A DNA stretch of 64,000 bases from Doryteuthis pealeii (Eukaryota; Mollusca; Cephalopoda; Myopsida; Loliginidae), in contig CM042148.1 of NCBI GenBank assembly GCA_023376005.1, positions 71,604,785-71,668,784 of the forward strand. Direction: 5' to 3'. Under the pieces are notes generated by a model, which made no database searches, had not been told where the DNA came from, and was given only the letters and a program-made list of their open reading frames with translations. Shown in pieces: positions 10,625 through 22,744 of the stretch. Every line of letters begins with the position of its first letter. Positions within the stretch are counted from its first letter, which is position 1. A program made the translations under genes and the position numbers.

Positions 10625-11095
10625 TTGGTGAATATAGAGAGCACTGTGCTTTCACAATTCTGTGCTTTACCAAAAACTGCAGATCAAAAAGTATGTTTTT
10701 ACCCAACCTGTTTGCCTCTTGTATGATGTGACTTAAGGTCACAAGTATAGGGCATCCATTGAGGATCGAGATCGTAATTCAGTTGTAATGGATCTGTAAT
10801 GGATGCGCGACACTAACTTGCTAACTATTATATCACGATTGAACGCCTTCATGCTCGAAATGTATCAAGACTAGTATTATTACATAATTCATGGATAGTC
10901 AATTAATTATGTACGTACTGTGGTTAGAATATTTTTTTAATCAAGAGTTCGTTAGATTCAAATTCGGAGGGAGTTAAGTGGGAAATATCCTTAACTGTTA
11001 GGGTTATAATTCATTAATGATGACCCATACTTAACCCCTCCGGATGCCCGCGTTTATAGGCGTGAGACAATTTAGTTTTAGTTGCGACGAGAAAT
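10625..11095. other. Interval without recognisable gene (copy A)
   Basis: Sequence shared with 44070-44545 of B. It carries no recognised element between the SINE and the LINE relic, and no credible frame. Confidence 0.4.
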
Positions 11096-11099
11096 TCAG

Positions 11100-11660
11100 A
11101 GCGAGCGGATGCATCGTTCCGCTCGCTCTGAGAGTCGTTTGTCCTCCGCGCGGTTGAAAGTTTATGCGTGTAATCGTTTAAGTTAATCACCTCCTCTCTG
11201 TCTTCACATATCCTGCACTTGCTGTTCTGTTGTATCTTATCTTTTTGTGCTTTGATATGATTTGTTATGGAATAGTTTTGGGTTGCAATTATGAGCGACT
11301 CTGTTTCAATTGAGATTTCCTTTTCTTAACCCTGTCCAGGTCTTTTCATGTGCAATATCTCCAATGTTTCGCTTGAAGTATCAATATAATTGTTTTTCTT
11401 CCAATTTTTCTTTTCTCATTTTTGTTGTTTTTCTGCTTGTCAGTATGTTGTAATTGCTGTTATTAGCTGCTGTAATTAATCTTTCCTTGTTCATATTTTT
11501 TGTGTATTCTTCGAGTTCTTGGATTGTGACATCTACGCAATCCACAATATTGGCAAAAACGCTTACACCTTCTTTTCCTGATACAACAGGCACTGTAGGC
11601 ATGATTTGATTAGGAATTAAATGAGCAGAAATGGTTGATATGCCGTTAACCAAACCAGCA
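11100..11660 (-). pseudogene. LINE reverse-transcriptase C-terminal relic (copy A)
   Basis: The minus strand from 11653 gives a 90-codon frame (ends at 11381) whose end, KMRKEKLEEKQLY, and the continuation in another frame, FKRNIGDIAHEKTW, match the C-terminal region downstream of the polymerase in many animal non-LTR retrotransposons. Further on, CRICEDRE is the start of the usual Cys/His knuckle, but the His is deleted and the last Cys is Tyr. Its upstream end abuts GATATGCCG-type sequence, the 3' end of the ~600-bp retroposon family. It is dead: several frameshifts and stops. Confidence 0.7.
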
Positions 11661-13320
11661 TATCATACCATTTTGGAATCAGGCCGATTCTGTGACCAAA
11701 TTAAACTTATTCCGGATCGAATCCTACAATTTTGGATTCACAAGTTTTAATCATAACAAGTTATTTTTACTGACCCCCAAAACACAAAATACACATCAAT
11801 ACCTAACCCTCCTCAATACCCTACATCCCCAAAAAATTCAATTTACCTATGACTCGCATCAATTTAAGAATCATCCAATTCATTTTTACTTAAAATATTA
11901 AACTCCTTTGTAATCCTCCTTAGTAAGTGATTTTCTAAATATTTTTCAATACACAAACCTTTTCCAATAAAAATCCATTAACTTAAGAAAAATTACATCT
12001 GCCTTAACCGGGAAAATAAAAATTGTTTAAATATCTACTGAATCCAATATCAATTACAATATCAATTCTAACACGACTTGTAAGTCATTTGTATTTTTTA
12101 GAATATTAGTCTATTTTGAACACCTACACTCACAGTTATTAATGTTTCAAAAACCCATTATTATTAATTTTTATTTTTCATTTGTATAATAAAAAAGTGA
12201 ATTATATTCGGAACTCTGACAAGAAACAAAATTCTCATAGTTGCAGTGCCACATAGGGATATTGATCTTGCTATGAAAAAATCAGAAATCATCAAGAACT
12301 TAAAATTGTTTGACTTTAAGATTTTTAACAGCATTTATGGATTCCATGAGCAAAAATGCTTTTATAAACCAATTTTTAGTAGTAAGGAAGCTCTAGAACT
12401 CATTTTACACACAAAAATAGATTACAAAAAGTCGGTATTTTTCGCCAACCCCACCAAATTTGGAGAGCTTTGAAGGGGGTGAGTGAAAATTTTACTTTTT
12501 ACTGGATGGTTTACCCAATAGTTATTTAAGAGAACTTCACTAACTATTCTTGAGCTGAGATTGCAAATCAGAAAATGAGTGCTTTTCTTCACTCATAAAA
12601 AAAATTCTGTTTACATCAAGAAGTTCCTATCAAAATTTCTAACCGACTGTTTTTCCAACACAATGCCTTCCAAAACCGACAGCTTTATTTTCACGATAAT
12701 TTTTCTTAATGCATAGAGCTATACAATCTTCTTAGCAGACTTAAATATCAATTTAACTGACATGGATCTTTTTAGAATCTCCATACGTGGTCCGGGTGGC
12801 AAGTTTATGGAGGACGACCTCCAATTACCCATGCAGTAATTTATTCACTCCACATCCCTGATTTGCATTTTGGGAAATGCAAGGGTTGAGTTTATTGATC
12901 AGTGTGAAGGAACATTTATCTATGTTCGCCTTTCCCAACATATAGAAAATGACCGTACTAGTATGTGATATTTCATAATTTCTTTTGTTGTAAAAGTATA
13001 GAAAATGGTCATTATTCCATTCAAACTTGCCCTTGATAACACTACGTAACACAAAGTTTGTTCCTGGATAGTAGGTATTTATTCGAAAAAATCACAATGG
13101 GTAGGAAGTGACACAAGACCAAAATATGTAGAAACGAAGGTTGAACTCGCTATTCAATACTAATGCATCTGCGATATTAGCATGTAACATTTCACTATGA
13201 TGGAACGTCCTTCCTGGATAGTATGTTCATAGATGTCTATCTCGTTTTTACTGATGACCACCTTTCGGTAAAAATTCGGTAAAAAAACAGTTTGAGATTG
13301 ATAGACAGATAGATATCGGT
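11660..13320. other. AT-rich interval, no gene seen (copy A)
   Basis: Shared with 41830-43480 of B. Frames of 69-80 codons on either strand (11692-11901, 12246-12473, 12825-13052) exist in A, but they are interrupted or re-framed in B and C. They are best taken as chance frames in low-GC DNA. Confidence 0.45.
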
Positions 13321-13324
13321 AAAT

Positions 13325-13378
13325 AGTAGGACAGACTGGGCTCTTTTGCCTCCGTACGGCAACCGGTTGAGAAAGAAA
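13325..13378 (+). repeat. SINE body fragment
   Basis: The stretch AGTAGGACAGACTGGGCTCTTTTGCC followed by GGCAACCGG repeats the middle of the tRNA-derived SINE without its tRNA head. It is an old truncated copy or a related family member. Homologues near 41764-41825 and 51836-51890. Confidence 0.55.
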
Positions 13379-14310
13379 GACTTGAGCTAGATAGTTGAGC
13401 ACTCGATCAGTGCGAACTAATAGTTACCTAATCGCATTATTATAGGCAGAATTTTATATAAGTATGTTTATTGAAGCAGAGATATAATAGATATAAGGTT
13501 CTTTCACGTAGCTTAAAAATTGATATTGTGTCACATCAGAGTCGACGCGCTTGTCCGTTTCTATTCGCGAGCGTACACATCCTTGGGGTTGCCTTGTTGA
13601 TCTCACACACAGCAGCTAGTAGTCAGACCTCAAGCCCACGAAAGAATCCTTCCTCCTTTCTTTTTCTATCATCAACACGGTTAGTTTTGGGCATAATTCG
13701 ATTCATTTTAATGCACTTAATTCTTGGAACACTGTTCAGTCGGTATTGTTTGATGAAGAAAAGGAGGAAAAAGTGAAGCTTGTTTCGATAAATTATTTTG
13801 TCATTAAAAAACTTTTGAAAAAGAATTTTATTGCCTCTTATAAACAACTGATTTGCATTAGGTTCTCACACGGCTAATTTGTCTCATGATATATATCTAT
13901 ATGTTGTGGTTGTCTGGTTGTGTCTTGTATCGTTTCCTGTGAGCGTCCAAGGGTGGTCATGTCCATGGGCTTAGCTTCACACTATTAGGCATGGCCTCCC
14001 TTCAATAGTAGTTTAACAAAAATAAAGTTTTTCTTTTACTTATTCTTTATAACTTGTACCTACTATTGATAAATAAATTTCTTTTTTTTTCTTTCTTATT
14101 TTATGTTCAGGAAGGGCCAAGCCGCGTGCCTATTTCGTTCCGGTCAATTTCCTTTGTTGACAAGTATCTGCGGACGTCTTATTTACGCTCAATACGTTCA
14201 TTCATAAAATCTCTTTAAAAGAATTCGCTGTAGTAAGAGTGAAGATAATTAACAAAAACTTCTTTGCTTTTTAAATATGAATTATTTATTTAATTCCTTT
14301 AATTTATTAT
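13379..14310. other. Interval with empty SINE site (copy A)
   Basis: Around 13480-13500 the sequence runs GCAGAGATATAATAGATATAAGG without the ~300-bp SINE found here in B (41354-41650) and C (52012-52300). The rest (13500-14310) is low-copy and has no gene I can recognise. A segment at about 13640-14120 of A has no close counterpart in B near 41160-41220, so A also carries extra sequence here. Confidence 0.55.
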
Positions 14311-14311
14311 T

Positions 14312-14314
<3 letters not shown>

Positions 14315-14360
<46 letters not shown>

Positions 14361-14389
14361 GAGGGAGAGAGGGAGAGAGAGAGAGAGGG
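14315..14389. repeat. (GA)n microsatellite with interruptions (copy A)
   Basis: GA dinucleotides with several GGGAGA interruptions. In B (40890-40964) and C (52680-52751) the homologous arrays are uninterrupted, so A is an older or differently mutated allele. Confidence 0.92.
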
Positions 14390-14771
14390 CGGCTTCATTA
14401 ATAGATATGTTTTTAACTTTGTCCATATCACATATCAACGACACCAATCCTGATTCACGACCCCAGCCTCGACTGATCCAGGCAAAATCCTCGGCGCCAA
14501 CTCATTTTCTGAATCCAAGCTAACCTGCTATATAGAGAATTTCTAATATCTCCTAGAAAATCCCACCAGTTTCATTTTATTCCACGTGTCATTTAAGGTC
14601 ATCTGTTCGTCTGACAAATCGATCAAAATAAGTTTTGTTGCCAAAAAGTCTGAAATATCTTTGTACAACCAGACTTTGAAGCTACCGAATCGAGTCCTAA
14701 AATTGTGGTTTAGCACTTTATTGCGATAATGAGAATCCCATTATCTTCTGCTTTGCCCCCCCCCTCCACGT

Positions 14772-15082
14772 TACACAGGTACTACCACTCTGGGTCAGAG
14801 AGGACTTGGAACAATGGTAATGAAGGGGGGTGCACCACATTCCCCAAACCTCCAGAACAGGAAACCTCACTATCAGATACATTTTAACGCCATTGCCAGG
14901 TCATGATGACCCTCAACCACCACCTTCTAGCACCTATATTATAATGGTTGGGGCAATCATATAGGTACTAGGGCTTGACGTGACCGATTGATCAGAGGGG
15001 GCATCTCTGACCGCTAGTCTAGCGTAATAAGGGTCTAAGTGGATTGCTGCATGTCATGGACTGCTCATCCACCAGTAGATGA
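14772..15082 (-). mobile_element. Unassigned retroposon, truncated at both ends (copy A)
   Basis: Minus-strand piece from CAGGTACTACCACTCTGGGTC to the GAGCAGTCCAT region. Both the 3' hairpin/tail and the 5' ~90 bp are missing. Homologue of 40200-40506. Confidence 0.7.
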
Positions 15083-15259
15083 GAGGTGGGTGGCAATAGA
15101 AGCATAGTCTGTCTCTTGAGTAGCTGGGACATTTCTTAAGATGCTGGTCTGACTTTTGTTCTTCTTTCTTAATTCTGCTTCTGTAGAAGCTGGTTCACCA
15201 TTATTCACAAAGACAACATAAGGCTTATATTTTGTGTGATCACATCTTTTTATTTTCAA
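15065..15259 (-). pseudogene. 64-codon open frame conserved with copy B
   Basis: The frame (MKIKRCDHTKYKPYVVF... to ...SSTGG) is also open at 40022-40216 in B, with changes only at the TK/SI residues, but is frameshifted in C near 53510. Its final codons and stop come from the adjoining truncated retroposon. No domain is recognised. It may be an exon or transposon ORF fragment, or a chance frame. Confidence 0.25.
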
Positions 15260-16325
15260 CCAGACTTCTCAACGGCGGCCGGGGTGAAGCAAATACGATG
15301 TCTACATTATAGGTATATTCCGCTAAACTGCTTACTAATTAACTAAACTATACTTCCGTTCTCACGTTTCTAAGTGGCCGAAGCCGGGGTGGGGTCAACC
15401 ACAGGTCATTATCTATCAATAATATAACCCCTACGATTTTGAATTTCAAGAAATTTTAATTCAAAATTTAACTACACTAATCCTCCAAAAACAACGGTTT
15501 ATCAGTATATAACAAATGACACTTCAATCTTGGATTTTGTAACCTGGATAGTGACATTTCAAAATGTGATAGGAATCTATCTTTAAGGGCTGAAATGTGA
15601 AAGTGATTTACATTACAGTAGTATATCTTGAAAAACTACTCACTTCTAATCATTTTTAGTTTTGTATAACCTTAGTTTGAATATATGTAAATTTTGATTC
15701 ATATGTTGTTTTATTCAGATCTTATGTAAATGAAAATGTGCATATTGCTCATTTTTACAGAGAAAATGGATTTATTTCTAAATTTCATTATCCAAAGCAC
15801 AAAAGCAAAAATTGAAGAGAATAATGATAATTTTCTATACTTTTGCAACATAAACAATTAAGAAATAATAATATACTATAAAATCTATGTTACATATTGA
15901 TTTATTTATCTGAAAGAATTCATTCTTTATATTTCTTTTCACAAATTCTTAGATAAAAGTATAAGTCTACAGCCTTATTAATGCTGGAAAAATGACCCCC
16001 ATCGACACTCATGAGCGTACCAAAAATTGTATTTGAGCACAGTCAGGCATTGGGCAGTTCGTTTCAGCAGCAGCGAAAGTGTAATACGTACAGGCGACGT
16101 TTCTATGAATCTATACAACAATCAACAAAATGACGAGTACCTCAGTTTGATCATTTGAGCATATCAGTGGATTTGACAAGAAAACTGTGTGCGAAGCAGA
16201 ATATCGAATTCAGTTGATTGAAAATCATGTTGGCAACGTTTTTATAACGCCAAGTCTGTAACTTGTGGGTTTCATAAATTCTCATACAAAAACAGGAAAC
16301 CGTTATAAGGCTGAATGAAAGTTTC
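15260..16325. other. Interval with empty retroposon site (copy A)
   Basis: At about 15700-15725 A runs ATATGTTGTTTTATTCAGATCTTATG straight through, where B and C carry a ~620-bp retroposon. Otherwise this is AT-rich, low-copy sequence without a recognisable gene. Confidence 0.6.
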
Positions 16326-16330
16326 CTGGC

Positions 16331-16923
16331 TGGTTGGTTGGCTGGTTGGCATGTCAACCCTTGTTGGGTTATTTTATACCGAAAAAGTTTTGTTTTATAC
16401 CTTTAGTACACAATTTACTTTAAATTACAAAATTTTATTTAAAATCAATTTTCAAAAACATTTTTTAAACTCATTCTTTCTATTTAACCCATAGATTGAA
16501 CCCTAACAGGTACTACCACTCCAGGTCAGAGTGAACCTGGGAGTAATGGTGATCAAAGAATACTTCACATTCCCAAGAGCTTCAGAATTCAAACTTCACC
16601 ATCAGATAGATTTTAAGGTCATACCAGGATATTAACATCGCCTTCTAGCAAATATATGATAAAAAGTGTTGAGGCTTGCCTCAAGGACAATAGGGCTTAG
16701 AATATCATATAGGTGTTAGGGCTTGACCTGACCAGTCGATTGAGGGGCGTCTCTGATATCCTATTTAGCCTAAGTAATGGTCAAAGTGGAGTGTTGCATC
16801 TCATTGACTGCTTAGCCACCAGCATCCTATCCTTAATCATCACAGACGACCAACAGTTGGCCTCAATGGAGGTCACACCATCTGCAAAAGTGCAGTCGGT
16901 GTATTTTATTCTCCGGCAGGGCT
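16331..16923 (-). mobile_element. Unassigned ~600-bp retroposon, second subfamily (copy A)
   Basis: Minus-strand copy. Its tail (GGTTGGTTGGCTGG) and GGCATGTCAACCC end lie at 16331, and its 5' end GCCCTGCCGGAGAATAAAATAC is near 16923. Homologue of 37711-38305. Confidence 0.78.
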
Positions 16924-16993
16924 GAAGGGTTTCCAGGGGCCCATGATCAGCTGTGATTAGACGTCGTGTCACCATTACGAACCAAGCTGAAAT

Positions 16994-17116
16994 GTCCCTA
17001 AATTGATTGATTGATTTTAACGCCTTATTTTCACAGACAGATTCTCGTTTGTTTATATACAATTTGGTAAAATGGTCAATGTTCAATTTCTTGCACAATT
17101 CATAGTGGATAACCTG
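16994..17116 (-). pseudogene. LINE RT C-terminal fragment (copy A)
   Basis: The minus strand encodes GQVIHYELCKKLNIDHFTK and then YINKRESVCENKAL. This matches the segment after the Cys/His knuckle in animal LINE proteins (family pattern V-I-H-x-E-L-C-K-K-L, then ESV.EN). It is a ~40-codon island between two retroposon pieces. Confidence 0.65.
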
Positions 17117-17245
17117 CCCTGTCGGGTGGGGCTGTAGAATACGTCGGCTACAACTCTGCTGAGGGAAAAACACTACCTACCAATGTTGATCGTGACTGGC
17201 GACCCTTGATGCTTAATAGAAATGCTGAATAGAATCCTTACGGAT
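17112..17245 (+). mobile_element. Retroposon 5' fragment (copy A)
   Basis: GCCCTGTCGGGTGGGGCTGTAG and the following ~120 bp are the 5' end of the ~600-bp family. The rest is absent. Homologue of 37388-37518. Confidence 0.65.
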
Positions 17246-17340
17246 AGCCGTCAATGAAATACTGATTAAAATCCTTCACTCCTTCCTAAATAGATGCATC
17301 AATAGTATTATGGATCTTTGGGACAACGGGGACCAATTAA

Positions 17341-18100
17341 GTCCGAGACTTCGATTTTGTAAATAAAAGATGCTCCGTTTGTTCTTATGGAACACGTGTC
17401 GCCTCATAACTGATCCATTTTAACCCTGTCACGTCTTGAATAATTCTACTGTCCCTCAGCCTTAGATGGTACAGCCCACTCATGGAATAACTTGTTTTAC
17501 ATACAGCTGACCCACCGTTTCCGCCTAAGAGTCACTTAGATACCGAGACTTGGATTTTGTAAATAAAAGAGGCTCTCTTTGTTCTTATGGACCACGTGTC
17601 GCCTCATAACTGATCGATTTTAACCTTAGAACGTCTCGATTCATTCCACTGTACCTCAGCCTTGGATGGTACAGCCCACTTCACGGAATAACTAGTATAC
17701 ATACATCTTACCCACCTTTCCGCCTAAGAATCACTTAGATACCGAGACTTAGATTTTGTAAATAAAAAAGATGCTTTTTTTTCTAATGGATCCATTGTCG
17801 CGTATTAACTGACCCTTACACCGTCATAAATTATTCCACTGTACCTCATCCGTGGATGAATGGTACTGCCCACTCTTAGAATAGCGTATACATACATCAT
17901 ACCTCCCTTTCCTGCCTAAGTGTCACTTAGATACCGAGACATAGATTTTGTAAATAAGAGACCGTCACTTTGTTCTAATGGACCCGTTGTCGCTTCAAAA
18001 CTGACCCTTACACCGTCTTAAATAATTGTACTGAACCTCATTCTTGCATTGTTGGTACAGCCCACTCTTGGAATAACTAGTATACATACATCTTATCTCC
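17341..18100. repeat. ~199-bp tandem array, four units (copy A)
   Basis: The landmark GAGACTT..ATTTTGTAAATAA starts at 17345, 17545, 17744 and 17936, giving periods of 200, 199 and 192 bp. Each unit also has TGTCGC, a CCACTGTACCTCA-type segment and GGTACAGCCCACTC. Units are diverged from one another but collinear. No coding content. Homologues at 36568-37305 and 56240-56955. Confidence 0.88.
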
Positions 18101-18107
18101 CTTTATT

Positions 18108-18151
18108 CACCACCACCGCCATCATTACAGCCACCACCACCACCACCACTA
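18108..18151. repeat. (CAC)n trinucleotide array (copy A)
   Basis: CACCACCACCGCC and then GCCACCACCACCACC, short and imperfect. Homologues near 36518-36562 and 56958-57001. Confidence 0.8.
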
Positions 18152-18385
18152 CGGACATTTGATTAATAAAAAGAAAAAGAATTAAAAAAATGTGAATGTT
18201 CACTTATAGAATTCAGAGAATTAGTTCTGATTTATTTTTCAAAAAACTTTTACATTAATTCATTTTATTATGTTTTACTTTGTGATTTTCCGACTTTTTT
18301 CTTTGTTTTCGCTTTTTTTCTTTTTTTTTAGTGTTTTTTTTTAACAAAAAACAAACTATTATTTATTTATCTATTTATTTGTTTC

Positions 18386-18470
18386 CTCGCTCGAATCCAA
18401 AAACGTGCCCTGAGGTATTTTCTATGTGATCACCTGTCAATACTTGGCTATTTTTAATCAATCATTATCA
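18386..18470 (+). pseudogene. Short LINE-like relic (IQKRALR motif)
   Basis: The frame reads LARIQKRALRYFLCDHLSI before a stop. IQ.RALRF is a motif near the C-terminus of many animal LINE polymerases, followed there by a conserved SYEDLL that is not present here. Too short to be sure. Homologues at about 36225-36290 (minus) and 57232-57310. Confidence 0.35.
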
Positions 18471-19370
18471 AATAAAGTAATGGTGTGAATGCGACCGAAT
18501 GGGCAGGGTTGACTAGTACAGAGCGAGTGGCGGAGCAAGTCAGATTGGGCATGGAAGACGGGAAGAGGTGTGTCGGGTCAGAAGGGTGGATGGGGAGACG
18601 ACGAACTGGTGGCGTGGCAGGGGGTAGGCATATGGCAGAGAGATGATATGAGAGAAAAGGGTGGAAGAGAGGGTAACTGGAAAGACGGAGAGGGTGGTTG
18701 TAGTTTGAGAGTGGATGGATGTCAGACTAAGTAGGAGAGGTTTCGAAAGTGAAAGTAGAAGGAGGAATTTCTCTGGGAGTGGGTGTGTGGAGGAGAAAGC
18801 GTGTGAGTTACTGAATGAGTGTGTTAGTGAGTGTGTGGCCTATGTAACTGAGTGAGTAAACTGAGTGAGTCTGTGAGAAAGAATAGAAAAGAAAGAAACG
18901 AAAGAAAGAAAGAAAGAAAGAAGAAAAGAGGGGAAAAGTTTCAAAAGTTAAAAAGTGAAGTAGAAGGAGGAGGAATTATTCTGGGAGTGGTTGTGTGAGT
19001 AAGCTTAATAGGGGAGTGAGTGAGTGAATGAATAAGTGGGGTGAGTTTAGTGAGTGAGTGATTCGTAAGTGAGTGAGGTAAGAAAACAAAGCAATAAAGA
19101 AAGAGTGGGGATTGATTCATGTTCGAAAATGGATTGCAAACGTTTTAGATAAAAAAAAGGTAAGTAACTTTGGCAGTGTTTTTAATGCTTTCTCCCGAGG
19201 CCACCAATGCACAAATCAGGTCCTGGATTAGGGGACCAAATAATGTAAATGTATTCCCAATCTGATCTGACAGAAACAATTTGGCATATTCATTTCATGG
19301 CATTAATAAGATATTCCACGAATCCGATTCCCTAATTTAATAGCTGGTCTATTTGGTGTGAATATTTATA
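18471..19370. other. Purine-rich interval with GAAA and GAGT arrays (copy A)
   Basis: A GC-richer stretch at 18500-18720 reads as a Trp/Gly-rich frame in all copies. It is followed by (GAAA)n at 18885-18925 and GTGAGTGAGTGA-type repeats at 18990-19080. Homologues at 35330-36220 and 57310-58190. I see no gene. Confidence 0.45.
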
Positions 19371-19371
19371 G

Positions 19372-19588
19372 TAAAAATGCATTCCGAATGCATTTTTTAT
19401 AATAAAAATAATTTCCAATTCTATTCTCATATTAAAAAACATCTCCAATGCTTTTTATAGTAAAACCCTTTCCAATGAATTCTGTAGTAAAAATCATTTC
19501 CAATTCAATTTTTATGATATAATCTCGCAATGTGGATTCTATAATAAACTCATTTCCAATGTATTTTATATACTAAAACTAATTTCAC
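19372..19588. repeat. ~29-bp tandem array (copy A)
   Basis: Units of about 28-29 bp built on CATTTCCAAT.CATTTTTATAGTAAAA recur seven to eight times. Homologues at 35108-35330 and 58190-58405. Confidence 0.85.
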
Positions 19589-19594
19589 GCTTGT

Positions 19595-19785
19595 CGACAG
19601 GGCTTAGAACACGGCGACGAGAGATAGACCCTCCCTCCAAAAAAAGAAAAAAGAAATGGGGACTGTCCTGGGTATGACGCTAAATAGCATCTAATGGTGA
19701 AGCTTTAGTTCTCGGGAATTTGAGCAGTATGGAGTACCCTTCATCACACATTACTCCCAGGTCTACTTTCAGGTCCTATCTATAA
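19595..19785 (+). mobile_element. Retroposon fragment (copy A)
   Basis: A 5' end (TGTCGACAGGGCTTAGAACAC) is fused directly to the 3' half (GTCCTGGGTATGACGC to GGTCCTATCTATAAGTC), with the middle missing. Homologue of 34903-35105. Confidence 0.65.
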
Positions 19786-19980
19786 GTCAATGAGATCTGT
19801 TTTAAAAAATATTACTATTCGATAAGACTGTTGTGCAAATATATAGGCAAGTATATGGCAGGCATTGACCCAGAAAACTTAACTAATTCGTTTGTTGATA
19901 ATGTTACAAATCTATGCGGTTGCAATAAGATTATTGTCAATCCCCTGAAATTCTGAAGGGATGACCCTTTCATACCATCA

Positions 19981-21222
19981 TCTCAATATTCAGAGAAATA
20001 ATCTTAAACTGGTTGTATGATATAAAATACTTCTATGGCAAATTACAGAAGCCCGCCTTAAAGTGTCTTGTGAATTTGAATTCAGGATCTGTGGGTTATG
20101 ACCTTTTCAGAGTCGCCCAGTTTGCAGTTAGGCGCAGGCAGACAGTCGGCCTTTTATGCTCTGCCTAAACTGGAACTCACGCGCCTATGTTAGTCAGATA
20201 TTTAGTTATGTGAAAATGTATAGTTAAGGAAATAAAAAGTTTTTGCTATAAGTATTATATGTTCTTGTGGGTTGATGTGAATGTTTGGTAACAAGACTAA
20301 GAAGTGAATCCAGGATGACCAGCCAGCAGGAACCATAGCAATAGAAAACCAGACCTCAGGAGATCCGAGACGCTAGACCAAGACCAAGTCAAGATGTTAG
20401 AAGAATAGAACCAAAAAGCCGACGGCAGAAGAAAATACGACCAGAAAGTAGAAATAAGAAAGTGTTTTATACAACAATAATGCTTCTGGAGTAAAAATTC
20501 AGTGCAGTTTATTTTAACTTAAAATAAAACATATATTGAAGATTGCTCTTTTACTTTTTGAATTTCCTCATCCTCGTTGTCTTTCATCTCTATCGTGCTA
20601 TATTAAAAAGCACAATATATTTTGGACATGTTACATCCGGCCTTTTTCTGATGTACCTTGTCTGTCCGAGTATAGCAATGAACCAACTTGGGAAACCTTT
20701 ATTTTTTAATGTAATAGTTTTAATCTATTGGATCCCAATATGAGATGTGTTTTTATATATCACGATAAAGATGATGTCAACAGTTTCCGAAAAATCAAAA
20801 TAATGCATTTCAATCCGCATCTACAAAATTTCAGATAAATAAATATAAAGAGATTTTGATTTTTTTTGCAGATCATAACTCCTAAAGAGCCGATTCTTTT
20901 TTGAAAGTCATTTCTAATTTCTCTTTGGCAAAGATTAAGTAAGTAAAGGTAAGTAAAGTCTGTAGGTGGGGGTCTATTGTAATTTATCAGCCGGACAGAG
21001 AGGAGCAGCATATTTGACTCAACGCCTATATCCACACACCATTCAACATGTGTCGCAATTGGAAGATATCCACAAGAAATATCGACCGTAACGTTGTAGC
21101 AGATAAAAATGGAAAGATAAGGCAATAATCCGAATTAATTCATAAAATACAAATTATCAAGCCTCTTCTCAAATATTCAGAGAACAATAATCTTAAACTG
21201 TTTGTATGATATAAAATACTTT
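19981..21222. mobile_element. Penelope-like locus 1 with direct repeats (copy A)
   Basis: Near-identical ~50-bp direct repeats (TCAGAGAAATAATCTTAAACT...) lie at 19981-20032 and 21163-21222. Between them are two degenerate hammerhead-like motifs in opposite orientation, near 20622-20651 (minus) and 21061-21093 (plus, with GAAAC changed to GTAAC). See the B copy at 33554-34713. Confidence 0.45.
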
Positions 21223-21774
21223 CCCGCGGAGATGCTGGAGATCGAACCGCGGGGTCTTTTGATTGAATTTCAGATTGGTTTCGTAAAGCTTGGAGGAAAA
21301 TATAGAATATAAGAGAATAAAATATACAATAAGTAACAAGGTAGTGTTCTATATTTTAATTAATTCTTTGTGACATTGGGTAAACTTTGTCATGTAAGTT
21401 CTAAGTTAATTAGATTCGGACAATCGAATATAGCTATTTAAAAAGAATTTCTTTTGTGTCTTATCGATTATTTTATAAAAATGTTTTCAGCCGTCAAATT
21501 TAATCATTAATTTTTATTTATTTTTTCCTTCTTTTATTTTTCCCTTCTTTTATCTACCCCTCACGTAAGAGTAGTTTGTTTGGTCGAACCGGAGAGTGTA
21601 CAATGAAAGCTTTTAAATTTCAATATTGGTTTCCGTAGATCGAAGAATAAAATAGAGGCTGAGAAGAATAAATGCACAGAGTAAACAAGCAGTGTTCTAT
21701 TTTAATTAATTCTTTGTGACATTAGGTAAACATCTGTCCATGTAAGTTGTAAGCTAATTAGAAGGAGCAAGAAA

Positions 21775-22355
21775 TTGGTTAAATCGAACTTAACGCACCT
21801 AATTCACCATCGTATGTCGCCCGCGACGAAAGAAAAAAATACCAAAAATCAGGGAATTAACGAATTCAATGAACATCTTCAGTGTTGATATAATTAATGA
21901 ATGAGAAATATAATGGGCACCAGTATTCTTTCATCTAAAAACGTTTTTATTTTTTCAAGTCAAGTAACTTTTGAATCAAGTATCTTTGAGGCATAACAGA
22001 GATTTCTAAAAGATACGTGGTTCAAATGTTAACTAGCCTGAAAAAATGTAAAAGTTTTAATATGTCTAATCTTATTACCTTTGTGTACATTAGGTTCATT
22101 CTGTCATCAGTATCATAAGTACCTATTAAACGACAAAAAAATTGGTTAATATGACTTAACCGTTCGGACCTACATTCCACCATGTAATGTCACCCACGAA
22201 AGAAAAAAATTAAACAGGAATTAACGCGAATTTATCAAAATTTTTCAGTGTTGATATTTAATGAATAAAACTATAATGCACCAGTTTATTTTATTTAAAA
22301 CCTTTTACTTTTTCAAGTCAGCTAATTTGAACCATATATCTTTGGAGGCGTAACT
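21775..22355. repeat. 361-bp tandem repeats, two units (copy A)
   Basis: The landmark ACCATCGTATGTCGCC and a diverged ACCATGTAATGTCACCC occur about 370 bp apart, each followed by GACGAAAGAAAAAAAT-type sequence and TTCAGTGTTGATAT. Sequence quality is poor here. Confidence 0.75.
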
Positions 22356-22500
22356 TTACATTCCCAGAGCTCTAGAAGTAGAACTTTACCATCAGGTTAT
22401 GACGTTAAACTCGAACGTCATACCCAGGACATTAAGACCTTCAGCACCGCCTTTTAGCACACTGCTTAGAGGATTAACATCCCTACAAGAATGGACTGGC
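22356..22500 (-). mobile_element. Retroposon 3'-half fragment (copy A)
   Basis: Contains the ACTTTACCATCAGGTTATGACG to CACCGCCTTTTAGCACAC segment of the ~600-bp family, without ends. Homologue of 32290-32460. Confidence 0.6.
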
Positions 22501-22744
22501 CCGAGCCATATAAGAGTCGACGCCAGCAGTGACAAAGGTCGGCGAAAAATATTCGGTACGACATACAGCTTCGACTCCAACACTTTGAACCCCTCATTTT
22601 GTTACGTTTTGGTCTTGTGATTGTATTACTCTTGTTCTACTGTTAAAAGTGGCTGAATAAAATACATATTCAAGCAGCCCTGTGTCTCTGTGTATCTTTT
22701 TCCACCTCAGGATACAAAACACATAAAAATAAAAATGATTGAGG

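Noticed and set aside
12246..12473. 75-codon frame as a small gene
   Set aside because: The first third is shifted in copies B and C, and no family or signal is recognised; a chance frame in AT-rich DNA.
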